From Sphingobacteriales bacterium (GTDB lineage: Bacteria > Bacteroidota > Bacteroidia > Sphingobacteriales > Sphingobacteriaceae), in assembly GCA_014763615.1 (NCBI GenBank), contig JACXVB010000012.1:1-64000 (forward strand): a DNA stretch of 64,000 bases, in the 5' to 3' direction. The notes under the pieces were generated by a model that was not told the origin of the DNA, made no database searches, and worked only from the letters and a program-made list of their open reading frames with translations. This document shows, in pieces, positions 44,481-52,807 of this stretch (position 1 is its first letter; every line of letters starts with the position of its first letter). The translations under genes were made by a program, and so were the position numbers.

Positions 44481-45296
44481 TTATAGTTGTAAAATCAGCT
44501 CTTTTAAAATGCTGGTCATTTTGGGTTCAGCCTCTCCCGCAATCTTAATAATTTCTTCTACCGAAACAGGTTTTAAAGTTTCCGGAAATCCTTCATCGGT
44601 TAAAACCGAAATGGCAAAAACAGGTAAACTCATGTGATTAGCCACAATCACCTCAGGAACGGTACTCATCCCTACAGCATCAGCGCCTATGATTCTTAAA
44701 AACCTATATTCTGCTTTGGTTTCTAAATTTGGCCCAGTTACAGAAACGTACACTCCTTTGTGGCAAGTGATATTTTGCTCCTTTGCTATTTTTAGCGCCT
44801 TTTCTATCATTTTCGCCTCATAGGGTGCGCTCATATCTGGAAAACGAGGACCTAAATCACCATAATTTGTCCCGATTAATGGATTATGTGGCTGCAAATT
44901 GATATGATCCTCAATCACCATTAAATCACCTTTACGGAAATTTGGATTTAAAGCGCCACTGGCATTAGAAACAAATAATTTTTGGATACCTAGCATTTTT
45001 AAAACCCTCACCGGAAAGGTGATCTGCTTCATATCATAACCTTCATAATAATGCAAACGCCCCTGCATGGCTACTACCTTTTTTCCTGATAAGGTTCCAA
45101 AAATCAACTTACCCGAATGAAATTCTAAAGTGGAGATGGGAAAGTTAGGGATATTCGCATACATCAACTGATGTTCAATCTTAATTTCATTCACTAAAGC
45201 ACCTAAACCGGTCCCTAAAATAATCCCTATTTCTGGAGTAAATTCTCCGATTCTATGTTTGATAAACTCAACGGATTCTCTGATTTGATCTAGCAT
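44481..45296 (-). CDS. punA: purine-nucleoside phosphorylase (PNP/MTAP type)
   Basis: A 271-residue trimeric-type PNP that splits (deoxy)guanosine and inosine with phosphate. Family markers are GIILGTGLGALV (about residues 24-35, phosphate site), GKLIFGTLSGKKVVAMQGRLHYYEGY spread over 61-89, NASGALNP (about 115-122) and TGPNLETKAEYRFLR with VGMSTVPEVIVA (about 187-214). Its start overlaps the lpxK 3' end by 29 bases. Confidence 0.92.
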   Translation of the reverse strand: MLDQIRESVEFIKHRIGEFTPEIGIILGTGLGALVNEIKIEHQLMYANIPNFPISTLEFHSGKLIFGTLSGKKVVAMQGRLHYYEGYDMKQITFPVRVLKMLGIQKLFVSNASGALNPNFRKGDLMVIEDHINLQPHNPLIGTNYGDLGPRFPDMSAPYEAKMIEKALKIAKEQNITCHKGVYVSVTGPNLETKAEYRFLRIIGADAVGMSTVPEVIVANHMSLPVFAISVLTDEGFPETLKPVSVEEIIKIAGEAEPKMTSILKELILQL

Positions 45297-46332
45297 ATTT
45301 TTTAATGATATTATCGAATTCTGTTTTTCTATTAGCTAAAAAGTTAATCTCAATAGGCCAAGCATAAATGGGTAAATTTTGAATCATAGATTTAAAATTT
45401 CCAGCATTTAAACGTACGGCATCCTTTTCTGTTGTAAGGATGATTTTATCATCCCCCGGCAAAGCCTCAAAATCGCTTACAAGTTTAAGCATATTTTTTT
45501 GGCTAAACAGATGATGATCTGCATAAGCATGATGAATAATGTGCTTGCTATGTTTTTTCAATTCTTGTACTAGTGGAGCTGTTTTAGCAATTCCTGTTAA
45601 CAGCAAAACCTGCGTATTGGGATTTATTGCGGCTAATGATAATTTATCATCTTTAAAAACTGCTGATAATTCCTTAGCATAGCTGATGCCTGAGAAAAAC
45701 AACTTTTGATGAGGATGAAGCCTCATTTGCTTATCTAAAACACTCATTTCTGATACAGAAAGTTGATTAGGACATTTTGTGATCACGATAATATCTGCTC
45801 GCTTTCTTCCGCTAAAAGCTTCCCGATAGTTTCCTGCTGGCAATAAAATTTTTGGCTTTTGAATTTGATGATAATCAAATAGTAACAAGCTCAAACTAGG
45901 TTTCACCGCTCGATGCTGAAAAGCATCGTCCATTAAAATCAAATCATGCTGCTGTTGGATTTTATTGATCCCAAAAACACGATTTTCACAAACTGCAACG
46001 CTGATATCCTGAAATTTAAGTTTGATTTGCAAAGGTTCATCGCCAGTGTTGCTAGCCAAATCATCGGGTTTAACCCACAAAAAACCTTTAGTTTTTCTAC
46101 CATATCCCCTACTCAAAGTGGCAAGTTTAAAATCATCATTTAATAAACGGATTAAGTATTCTACCATAGGTGTTTTACCTGAGCCACCTACTTCTAAATT
46201 ACCTACAGAAATTATTGGGATTGAAAATGACGTTGATTTGAAAATACCCCAATCATAAAATTTATTTCTTACAAAAGTGATGATTCCGTAAATGATAGAA
46301 AAAGGATATAATAATATTCTTGGGAACTGCAT
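45268..46332 (-). CDS. lpxK: tetraacyldisaccharide 4'-kinase
   Basis: Phosphorylates the lipid A disaccharide precursor at the inner membrane. The 354-residue form begins with a membrane-anchoring helix (FPRILLYPFSIIYGIITF). The P-loop is ISVGNLEVGGSGKTP (about residues 41-55), then LSRGYGRKTKGF and the second Walker-like DDAFQHRAV. I chose the ATG at 46332 because family members start just before this helix; a longer frame to 46401 runs into the preceding terminator region. Confidence 0.92.
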   Translation of the reverse strand: MQFPRILLYPFSIIYGIITFVRNKFYDWGIFKSTSFSIPIISVGNLEVGGSGKTPMVEYLIRLLNDDFKLATLSRGYGRKTKGFLWVKPDDLASNTGDEPLQIKLKFQDISVAVCENRVFGINKIQQQHDLILMDDAFQHRAVKPSLSLLLFDYHQIQKPKILLPAGNYREAFSGRKRADIIVITKCPNQLSVSEMSVLDKQMRLHPHQKLFFSGISYAKELSAVFKDDKLSLAAINPNTQVLLLTGIAKTAPLVQELKKHSKHIIHHAYADHHLFSQKNMLKLVSDFEALPGDDKIILTTEKDAVRLNAGNFKSMIQNLPIYAWPIEINFLANRKTEFDNIIKKYARSNQRIR

Positions 46333-46403
46333 CTGCCAAACTTCATTGTAAAACGCTAAAGTATTAAAAAGACAGTGGCTTATAAAATTTGGATCATACA
46401 AAC

Positions 46404-46431
46404 AAAAAAAGACCTCTAATAAGAGGTCTTT
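46404..46431 (-). terminator. intrinsic terminator after the S1/P1 nuclease gene
   Basis: Stem AAAGACCTCT/AGAGGTCTTT with a short loop, followed on the minus strand by seven T. It separates the nuclease gene from lpxK. Confidence 0.85.
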
Positions 46432-46451
46432 ACGCTATTTAACATTGAATT

Positions 46452-47234
46452 TTACTTAAAAATCTCATTCAACACACCTGCTAACCTGATTCCTGCCTGT
46501 TGAATTCTTAATTTATAAATTTCAGAATGTTGAGGGTAATAAGTATAATCTAAATTAGGGTTTTTCTCTACTTCTTGATACAAATTACCAGCTATTTGAT
46601 AAGATTCAAACAACCATTTCATCACCGGATCGCTTTGCCATTGCTTAATTTTTGGATCGCTTACATGATCTAAAGCGGATGACATCTCTAAGAAAGTCAT
46701 CCCATTATATTGAATTAAACCACTATCCCAAAGAGCGTGTAAATTAGTTTCTCTACCTTGAAATTTTAATTTTACATCATTTCCGCCTTTATCTTCTTTT
46801 CTACTCACATGCATCGGCTGGTGTAAATCTCCCACAAAATGGATAATCATTTTTAAAGCAAATACTTTTTCATCTTTTGTGCTATTTGGATTTTTCAATT
46901 GAGCCTCCATCTTCAATAAAGCATTGTAAACATTTGCAGAAGTATCTGCCTTTACTGCTTTAGAAAATTCTGCATAAGTCATGCCCATAGGCTCATTTAA
47001 ATAATGCCAAGGCCCTGTATAATGGTATTCTTTAGAATATCTAATTTCATCAGCAAAAGGACTAACAATTGGCATATCTTCTGTTCCCAATAGGCTTTCA
47101 ACGGCTGCTTTAGCTTTAGGAGTAAGATGATTTTCGGCAATTTTGGCAATGGTACGATGACCTACCACCCCCCAAGAAATTAAAGAAATAGCTAAGGCTA
47201 CTACTGCAAAAGAAAAGATTTTTGAATAACGCAT
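46452..47234 (-). CDS. S1/P1-type nuclease, exported
   Basis: A 260-residue zinc-dependent single-strand nuclease. The signal peptide is cleaved directly before W21, whose free amino group and carbonyl bind zinc in this family. The remaining ligands are all visible: H26 (WGVVGH), D62, H77 (PWHYLN), H132, D136, H142 (IHFVGDLHQPMHV), H166 and D170 (LHALWD). It should degrade RNA and single-stranded DNA in the periplasm or outside, probably for phosphate or nucleoside supply. It is monocistronic with its own -7 element and terminator. Confidence 0.94.
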   Translation of the reverse strand: MRYSKIFSFAVVALAISLISWGVVGHRTIAKIAENHLTPKAKAAVESLLGTEDMPIVSPFADEIRYSKEYHYTGPWHYLNEPMGMTYAEFSKAVKADTSANVYNALLKMEAQLKNPNSTKDEKVFALKMIIHFVGDLHQPMHVSRKEDKGGNDVKLKFQGRETNLHALWDSGLIQYNGMTFLEMSSALDHVSDPKIKQWQSDPVMKWLFESYQIAGNLYQEVEKNPNLDYTYYPQHSEIYKLRIQQAGIRLAGVLNEIFK

Positions 47235-47249
47235 ATTTTAAATTTTCTC

Positions 47250-47257
47250 CAAAGATA
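47250..47257 (-). promoter_or_regulatory. putative -7 promoter element of the S1/P1 nuclease gene
   Basis: TATCTTTG on the minus strand, 15 bases before the ATG; the -33 region is only TTT-like. It lies back to back with the pruA promoter. Confidence 0.5.
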
Positions 47258-47355
47258 TAAATCGGTTGATTGATAAATACATTTCTAGTAAATGATAACA
47301 TAGACTTTACAAAGGTCTTGTCACTCCGTTGACAAACTTTTAGCTTCAAAAGCCT

Positions 47356-47363
47356 TATCTTTG
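47356..47363 (+). promoter_or_regulatory. putative -7 promoter element of pruA
   Basis: TATCTTTG, 24 bases before the chosen pruA ATG. A TTGAC at 47329 lies 24 bases upstream, slightly further than the usual 19-21. Confidence 0.5.
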
Positions 47364-47387
47364 TTACAAACCTTAAAATCGATATTT

Positions 47388-49025
47388 ATGTTAAAAGGAT
47401 TTTTTAAAGTACCCACACCCAATAATGAACCTATTTACAATTACGCTCCTGGTAGTAAGGAGAGAGCACTCTTAAAGGCTGCCTTGGCCGAAGCAAGGGC
47501 TAAACAAATAGACATTCCGATGTATATTGGTGGTGAAGAAGTGAAAACAGATCATAAAAAAGCACTACGTCCTCCTCACGATCATCAGCATATCTTAGGT
47601 TATTTTAGTTATGGAGATAAAAGTCATATCAATAAAGCAATAAACGCCGCATTAGCTGCTAAAAAGGATTGGGAAAATCTAGGCTGGGAACACCGAGCAT
47701 CCATTTTTTTAAAGGCAGCAGAGCTGATCTCGGGTAAATACCGTTATGAGTTGAATGCCGCAACCATGTTAGGGCAATCTAAAAATGCTTTTCAAGCAGA
47801 GATTGATGCAGCTTGTGAAATCATAGATTTCTTGAGATTTAACGTGAGTTACATGGCAGAAATCTATCAACAGCAACCTCCAATTTCTTCAAAAGGAGTT
47901 TGGAATAGATTAGAGCAGCGTCCTTTAGAAGGTTTCATTTTTGCATTAACTCCATTTAATTTTACCGCCATCGCAGGAAACTTGCCTACATCATGCGCCA
48001 TGATGGGCAACGTGGTAGTTTGGAAACCAGCCAACACCCAAGTTTATGCTGCTAATGTTTTAATGAAGATTTTTAAAGAAGCTGGCGTACCCGATGGAGT
48101 CATCAACTTAATTTATGTTGATGGACCAACAGCCGGAGAGGTGATTTTTAGCCATCCAGATTTTGCCGGCATTCACTTTACAGGTTCTACCGCAGTTTTC
48201 CAAAACATCTGGAAAACCATCGGTAACAATATTCATAATTACAAAACTTATCCTCGTATTGTAGGCGAAACAGGCGGAAAAGATTTCATTTTGGTTCATG
48301 CTTCCGCGGATGTAAAAGCTGCAGCTACCGGAATTGTTCGTGGCGCATTTGAATATCAAGGACAAAAATGCTCTGCTGCTTCTAGAACTTACATCCCCAA
48401 ATCTGTATGGCCACAAATGAAAGAAATGATGTTAAAAGACATCGCTTCCTTTAAAATGGGCGGAACAGAAGATTTCTCTAACTTCATTAATGCCGTTATC
48501 GATGAAAAATCATTTGATAAGTTGGCTAAGTATCTAGATCAAGCAAAAAAAGATAAAGGTGTCGAGATTATTTGTGGAGGCGGTTATGATAAATCTAAAG
48601 GTTATTTTATCGAGCCCACCATCATCGTTGCCGAAGATCCCAAATATACCACCATGTGTGAGGAGCTTTTCGGACCAATTTTAACGGTTTACGTTTATGA
48701 GGATGCTAAATTCTCTGAAACCTTGAAATTGGTAGATGAAACTTCGCCTTATGCTTTAACAGGAGCCATTTTTGCTCAAGACCGATATGCGATTGAAGAA
48801 GCCTCTAAAGCCTTAAGAAATGCCGCGGGTAATTTTTATATCAATGATAAATGTACCGGAGCGGTGGTTGGTCAACAGCCATTTGGTGGTGCTAGAGGTT
48901 CTGGAACAAATGATAAAGCCGGAGCGATGGTTAACTTATTGCGTTGGGTTTCTCCGAGAACCATCAAAGAAACTTTTGATCCACCAACGGATTATCGATA
49001 TCCTTTCTTAGAAGAAGATAAATAA
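47388..49025 (+). CDS. pruA: L-glutamate gamma-semialdehyde dehydrogenase (1-pyrroline-5-carboxylate dehydrogenase)
   Basis: Oxidises glutamate semialdehyde to glutamate with NAD+, the second step of proline catabolism. The 545-residue single-function form begins MLKGFFKVPTPNNEPI; the ATG at 47388 is chosen because a longer frame overlaps the -7 promoter element. The catalytic Glu lies in VGETGGKDFILVH (about residues 290-302) and the catalytic Cys in EYQGQKCSAASRTY (about 325-338). FALTPFNFTAIAGNLP binds cofactor. No proline dehydrogenase gene is adjacent. A terminator follows at once. Confidence 0.94.
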   Translation: MLKGFFKVPTPNNEPIYNYAPGSKERALLKAALAEARAKQIDIPMYIGGEEVKTDHKKALRPPHDHQHILGYFSYGDKSHINKAINAALAAKKDWENLGWEHRASIFLKAAELISGKYRYELNAATMLGQSKNAFQAEIDAACEIIDFLRFNVSYMAEIYQQQPPISSKGVWNRLEQRPLEGFIFALTPFNFTAIAGNLPTSCAMMGNVVVWKPANTQVYAANVLMKIFKEAGVPDGVINLIYVDGPTAGEVIFSHPDFAGIHFTGSTAVFQNIWKTIGNNIHNYKTYPRIVGETGGKDFILVHASADVKAAATGIVRGAFEYQGQKCSAASRTYIPKSVWPQMKEMMLKDIASFKMGGTEDFSNFINAVIDEKSFDKLAKYLDQAKKDKGVEIICGGGYDKSKGYFIEPTIIVAEDPKYTTMCEELFGPILTVYVYEDAKFSETLKLVDETSPYALTGAIFAQDRYAIEEASKALRNAAGNFYINDKCTGAVVGQQPFGGARGSGTNDKAGAMVNLLRWVSPRTIKETFDPPTDYRYPFLEEDK

Positions 49026-49029
49026 TAGT

Positions 49030-49056
49030 AAAGCCCTCAAAAATGAGGGCTTTTTT
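49030..49056 (+). terminator. intrinsic terminator after pruA
   Basis: Stem AAAGCCCTCA/TGAGGGCTTT, 4-nt loop, six T at the end. Confidence 0.88.
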
Positions 49057-49103
49057 GATTCATCAAAATTATACTTACCTTTAACGTTAGTATTACATAG
49101 CTA

Positions 49104-49385
49104 ATGATAAGAAGTTTTGCAGATAAAGAAGCAGAAAAAATCTGGGAAGGTATTCCTTCAAAAAAACTTACATCAGAAATCCAAGATATTGCAAGAAGAA
49201 AGCTGAGAATGATGAATAACGCTCAAAATATTAATGACTTAAGAATCCCACCTGCAAATCATTTAGAAAAGTTAAGCGGCAATTTAAACGGCTTTTACAG
49301 TATCAGAATTAATCAAAAATGGCGTGTTATTTTTACTTGGGAATACGATAGCACTTTCTATGTTGAAATAGTAGATTATCATTAA
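49104..49385 (+). CDS. higB: HigB-type toxin (RelE/ParE superfamily mRNA interferase)
   Basis: A 93-residue toxin of a type II toxin-antitoxin system. The N-terminal MIRSFADKEAEKIWEG and C-terminal YSIRINQKWRVIFTWEYD are characteristic of the HigB branch, which cleaves mRNA at the ribosome. It keeps the basic C-terminal residues Arg/Lys of the RelE fold. It precedes its antitoxin gene by two bases, the toxin-first order typical of higBA. Confidence 0.93.
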   Translation: MIRSFADKEAEKIWEGIPSKKLTSEIQDIARRKLRMMNNAQNINDLRIPPANHLEKLSGNLNGFYSIRINQKWRVIFTWEYDSTFYVEIVDYH

Positions 49386-49387
49386 AA

Positions 49388-49696
49388 ATGGAAACATTAA
49401 AAAATATACATCCTGGCGAAATTTTAAGAGAAGAGTTCTTAAACCCGCTAGAAATAAGCGCCTATAAATTGGCAAAAGAAACCTTCATTCCACAAACTAG
49501 AATCAGCGAAATTTTAAAAGGAAACCGCAGAATTACGGCTGACACCGCTTTAAGATTTTCAAAATATTTTGGTACCAGCTCAAAATTTTGGTTAGGCTTA
49601 CAAGATGATTATGATCTGGAGGAAGAAAAAAAATCAAAAAGTAAAGAGCTAGAAAATATTCATCCTATCAGTAAGGTGGCTAAGATAAATTGTTAA
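49388..49696 (+). CDS. higA: HigA-type antitoxin (XRE family)
   Basis: A 102-residue helix-turn-helix antitoxin. It begins METLKNIHPGEILREEFL, the family hallmark, followed by the HTH YKLAKETFIPQTRISEILKG (about residues 25-44) and FGTSSKFWLGLQDDYDLE. It neutralises HigB and should repress the higBA promoter upstream of 49104. The Lys/Glu-rich tail is short. Confidence 0.93.
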   Translation: METLKNIHPGEILREEFLNPLEISAYKLAKETFIPQTRISEILKGNRRITADTALRFSKYFGTSSKFWLGLQDDYDLEEEKKSKSKELENIHPISKVAKINC

Positions 49697-49703
49697 AAAT
49701 TAA

Positions 49704-50789
49704 TCAAACCGCAGGTTCTTGCTGGCTCAAACAGTGGAAACTACCCAATCCCCAAATGATATCAGTAGAATCAATACCTACCGTTTCTCTATCAGGAAAA
49801 CATTGAGAGATGATATCTAAAGCTTTTTGATCCTTTGCACAACGATAAGTTGGGACAATCACATATTTATTGCAGATGTAAAAGTTAGCATAGGAAGCTG
49901 GTAAACGGGTGTCTTCATAAATTACTGCATCAGGCATCGGAATTTCAATGATGTTGAGCTTTTCGCCATTCAACAAAGTCATTTCTTTTAATTCTCTGAG
50001 ATTGCTTTGTAACAATTCATAATTCTCATCCTCAGGATTATCTTCCACCACTGTAATCACAGTGTTTTCATTTACAAATCTCACAGTATCATCAATATGG
50101 CCATCGGTATCATCACCTACAATGCCATCACTCACCCAAAGCACTTGTTGCTGACCATAATAGGTTTTCAAAAATTCCTCAATTTGCGCTTGATTTAAAT
50201 GCGGATTACGATTTTCATTCAGCAAGCAGCTTTTAGAAGTTAAGATTGTCCCTTTTCCGTTAAATTCTACAGAACCACCTTCCATAATAATCTCTGGATA
50301 AAAAACAGGAATATTGAAATATTGACCAATTTTTGTTGGGATGACATCGTCTAAATCAAAAGGAGGATATTTACCGCCCCAAGCATTAAAACCCCAATCT
50401 ACAATCACCTTTCTCCTTTCTTTTGGATTGATTAAAAATGCAGGACCATGGTCACGACACCAAGCGTCGTTGGTTGGATGAAAATAAAACTCTACCTGAG
50501 TTAAATCTGCACCAGCAGATTCAATGTGTTTCAAAGCGAAAGCTTTCATGGCTTCATCCTTCACATTAATCCGCACCTTTTCAGAAAAAGACAAATATTT
50601 GATAAACTCTGCATATCGAGGATAAATACTATCAATTTTACCCGGCCAACTCTCTTCTTTATGAGGCCAACTTAACCAAGTCGCCTCGTGTTTTGCCCAT
50701 TCGGGAGGAAAGACGTAAGAAGTCGGAAGACCGAGGTCAGAAGACCGAAATCTGGAGTCGGAAGTCTGATTTATGTTTTCTTTACTCAT
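49704..50789 (-). CDS. aguA: agmatine deiminase with repeat-derived N-terminus
   Basis: A 361-residue guanidine-modifying enzyme converting agmatine to N-carbamoylputrescine. The core begins FPPEWAKHEATWLSWPHKE. Substrate/catalytic residues include NDAWCRDHGP (about 108-117), MEGGSVEFNG, and GDDTDGHIDD (about 228-237). The catalytic Cys353 lies in GLGSFHCLSQQEP. Residues 8-23 (TSDSRFRSSDLGLPTS) are encoded by an AGTCGGAAG-type repeat (50719-50768), so the start codon and first codons derive from repeat-junction DNA. The TAA of the four-helix-bundle gene abuts this ATG. Confidence 0.92.
   Translation of the reverse strand: MSKENINQTSDSRFRSSDLGLPTSYVFPPEWAKHEATWLSWPHKEESWPGKIDSIYPRYAEFIKYLSFSEKVRINVKDEAMKAFALKHIESAGADLTQVEFYFHPTNDAWCRDHGPAFLINPKERRKVIVDWGFNAWGGKYPPFDLDDVIPTKIGQYFNIPVFYPEIIMEGGSVEFNGKGTILTSKSCLLNENRNPHLNQAQIEEFLKTYYGQQQVLWVSDGIVGDDTDGHIDDTVRFVNENTVITVVEDNPEDENYELLQSNLRELKEMTLLNGEKLNIIEIPMPDAVIYEDTRLPASYANFYICNKYVIVPTYRCAKDQKALDIISQCFPDRETVGIDSTDIIWGLGSFHCLSQQEPAV
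50719..50768. repeat. left arm of an inverted repeat flanking the four-helix-bundle gene
   Basis: A 50-base low-complexity element made of AGTCGGAAG / AGACCGA-like units. Its first 31 bases match the inverted copy at 51178-51208 at 27 positions. It is translated in frame as part of aguA. Confidence 0.8.
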
Positions 50790-51143
50790 TTATTTTAAGG
50801 ATTTCTTTAATGCAATCAGCATAAAATGAATTTGTTCACACTCTGCATATAATTTTTCAAAATCTTCCTGCTTGATAATATTTCTTCTTTTACCCAAATG
50901 CAAACAACTTACCACTTCAATATTTGAGCGAATTGAATAAGATAAAAATCTTGAAAATTCAGCATTTGATTGGTCAGTACTTCCTTCAGCTATATTCAAT
51001 GAAATTGAATCGCTTGCTCTTTTAATTTGAGAAGTTAGAACGTAAAGCTCATCTTTTGGGAAAGATTTAGTAAGAGAATCTATCTCCACTGATAAATCAA
51101 TCGCTTTTTGCCAAACTTTAAGACCCTCAAATTTAAAAGCCAT
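50790..51143 (-). CDS. four-helix-bundle protein (23S rRNA intervening-sequence protein family)
   Basis: A 117-residue helical protein beginning FKFEGLKVWQKAIDL and containing IKRASDSISLNIAEGS (about residues 40-55) and FLSYSIRSNIEVVSCLHLG, the hallmarks of the S23/IVP (TIGR02436-type) family. Members occur in intervening sequences of 23S rRNA genes, as accessory proteins of diversity-generating retroelements, and as scattered orphans; their function is unclear. This orphan separates aguB from aguA and is bracketed by inverted repeats at 50719 and 51178, so it may be an inserted cassette. Confidence 0.9.
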   Translation of the reverse strand: MAFKFEGLKVWQKAIDLSVEIDSLTKSFPKDELYVLTSQIKRASDSISLNIAEGSTDQSNAEFSRFLSYSIRSNIEVVSCLHLGKRRNIIKQEDFEKLYAECEQIHFMLIALKKSLK

Positions 51144-51177
51144 GTTAATTTAGATAAGTTTTTTTATTTCGCTCAAA

Positions 51178-51208
51178 CTTCGGTCTTCTGTCCTCAGACT
51201 TCCGACTT
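51178..51208. repeat. right arm of an inverted repeat flanking the four-helix-bundle gene
   Basis: CTTCGGTCTTCTG followed by TCCTCAGACTTCCGAC. The reverse complement matches 50719-50749 at 27 of 31 positions. It ends at the aguB stop codon (aguB terminates at 51209). Confidence 0.8.
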
Positions 51209-52081
51209 TTAATCTTCATCAATAAATCGTTTCACAATCGGCTGGTAAGAATCAATTCTGCGGTCTCTTAAGAATGGCCAATGAACTCTGTAATTGTCTG
51301 ACTGCGCCAAATCTACTTCTTGTACATGCACTTCTTCATGATCTACAGAACCTTTATATAATAATCTTCCAAAAGGATTAGCAATAAAAGAACCTCCCCA
51401 AAATTTTACGCCAGCTTCTTCTCCTACCCTATTTACGCCTACCACATGCACCCCATTGGCTACGGCATGAGAACTTTGGATAGTTTGCCAAGCGTTATGT
51501 TGCTCCTGATTAGTTGCTTCGTCTTGAGTTGTGGCCCAACCGATAGCTGTTGGATAAAATAAAATTTCGGCACCCATTAAGGTGGTAATTCTCGCTGCTT
51601 CTGGATACCATTGATCCCAGCATATTAAAACTCCGATAGTGGCAAATTTGGTTTTGAAAACTTTATAGCCTAAATCGCCAGGAGTGAAATAAAATTTCTC
51701 ATAAAATCCTGGATCATCAGGAATATGCATTTTGCGATATTTTCCTAAATACGAACCATCTGCATCTAAAACGGCCGTTGTATTGTGATAAACACCCTGT
51801 GTACGTTTTTCGAAAAGTGATGCAATAATTACTACTCCTAATTCTCCAGCTAGTTTTTGCAAAACATCCGTAGATGGACCAGGGATAGATTCTGCCAAGG
51901 TGAAATTATCATAGTTTTCTTCGTCACAGAAGTAGAGGGAAGTAAAAAGCTCTTGCAAACAAATAATCTGAGCCCCTTTAGACGCTGCTTCTTTTACTTT
52001 TTCAACTGCCTTAGTCAAGTTCTGTTGCTTATCTGCCACACAAGTCATCTGCACTAACCCTAATTTTACATTTTTGCTCAT
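51209..52081 (-). CDS. aguB: N-carbamoylputrescine amidase
   Basis: A 290-residue nitrilase-superfamily amidase that hydrolyses N-carbamoylputrescine to putrescine, completing the agmatine route with AguA. The catalytic triad is E44 (CLQELF), K117 (KYRKMHIPD) and C154 (VLICWDQWYPE). The C-terminus, VQEVDLAQSDNYRVHWPFLRDRR (split here as a family hallmark over residues 258-280), is typical. It is first in an aguB / four-helix-bundle / aguA run. Confidence 0.92.
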   Translation of the reverse strand: MSKNVKLGLVQMTCVADKQQNLTKAVEKVKEAASKGAQIICLQELFTSLYFCDEENYDNFTLAESIPGPSTDVLQKLAGELGVVIIASLFEKRTQGVYHNTTAVLDADGSYLGKYRKMHIPDDPGFYEKFYFTPGDLGYKVFKTKFATIGVLICWDQWYPEAARITTLMGAEILFYPTAIGWATTQDEATNQEQHNAWQTIQSSHAVANGVHVVGVNRVGEEAGVKFWGGSFIANPFGRLLYKGSVDHEEVHVQEVDLAQSDNYRVHWPFLRDRRIDSYQPIVKRFIDED

Positions 52082-52101
52082 GATATTTCCTTTTGTTGCT
52101 G

Positions 52102-52109
52102 CAAAAATA
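52102..52109 (-). promoter_or_regulatory. putative -7 promoter element of aguB
   Basis: TATTTTTG on the minus strand, 20 bases before the aguB ATG; no clear -33 TTG. Confidence 0.45.
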
Positions 52110-52144
52110 AGGATTCAGACGGGAATTGGTTTTAGAAGTTGAAA

Positions 52145-52807
52145 TTACTCTGATAATGCAGCTTCAATAGATTTTTCTATCCAAAGTGAGTTAGCTGGAG
52201 ATCCTCCTTTACTTTGAAAAACCACCTTTCCTTTTGTATCAACCACCACATTAGTGGGATAGCCAGATATTTTGAAAGAGTTAGCAATATATCTTCCATC
52301 GGTAACAAAATGATAATTAAAAGGAGTGGTCTTTAAAAAATCTTTCAATTCATACCAAGGATCTAAGCCTACCGCAACAAAAAGAACTTTTGGATTGTCT
52401 TTGTATTTATAAACCAAAGCATTTAAATCAGGGATTTCTTGCCTGCAAGGCGGACAGTTAATGAACCAATAATTAACAACCAAAATTTTCCCTTTTAAGT
52501 CTTCTAACTTAAATTTCTGGTTATCTGTATCTCTAAAAGTAAAGTAATTAAAATCATCTCCCTCTTTAAAAGCTCCGCTGTCCATCGGTTTTGGCATCCT
52601 TGCATTTCTATCCTCAATTTCTTGTTGACTCATTTCATAAATAACAAAAACTGGCTTTTGAGGATCCTTGGCATCGGTTAATTTAACGCCATATTTCCCA
52701 CTCTGAAAAAGCTTATACCAAACAGCATAAGGATATTCTTGCCCATCCGTATTTTTAACTGTTGCGTTTTGATCTAACTTGATTTGCATTTTATTTTGAG
52801 CCCTCAA
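52145..52807 (-). CDS. TlpA-like thioredoxin-fold protein, leader disrupted
   Basis: The surviving frame encodes up to 220 residues. An N-terminal domain (about 8-85) is followed by a TlpA/ResA-type thioredoxin domain with the redox motif N-C-P-P-C in VNYWFINCPPCRQEIP (about residues 108-123) and the cis-Pro in SGYPTNVVV. The frame upstream encodes a signal peptide (MKLSFKIL-stop-LFSVILVFQASLRAQ) broken by TAG at 52841-52843. Without it the product would start at the TTG at 52807 or the ATG at 52789 and stay in the cytosol. Either the gene is recently inactivated, the stop is suppressed, or the base call is wrong. Confidence 0.75.
   Translation of the reverse strand: MRAQNKMQIKLDQNATVKNTDGQEYPYAVWYKLFQSGKYGVKLTDAKDPQKPVFVIYEMSQQEIEDRNARMPKPMDSGAFKEGDDFNYFTFRDTDNQKFKLEDLKGKILVVNYWFINCPPCRQEIPDLNALVYKYKDNPKVLFVAVGLDPWYELKDFLKTTPFNYHFVTDGRYIANSFKISGYPTNVVVDTKGKVVFQSKGGSPANSLWIEKSIEAALSE

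Noticed and set aside
50790-51143. Four-helix-bundle gene as the accessory gene of a diversity-generating retroelement
   Set aside because: No reverse transcriptase, template repeat or variable repeat is found within the window.
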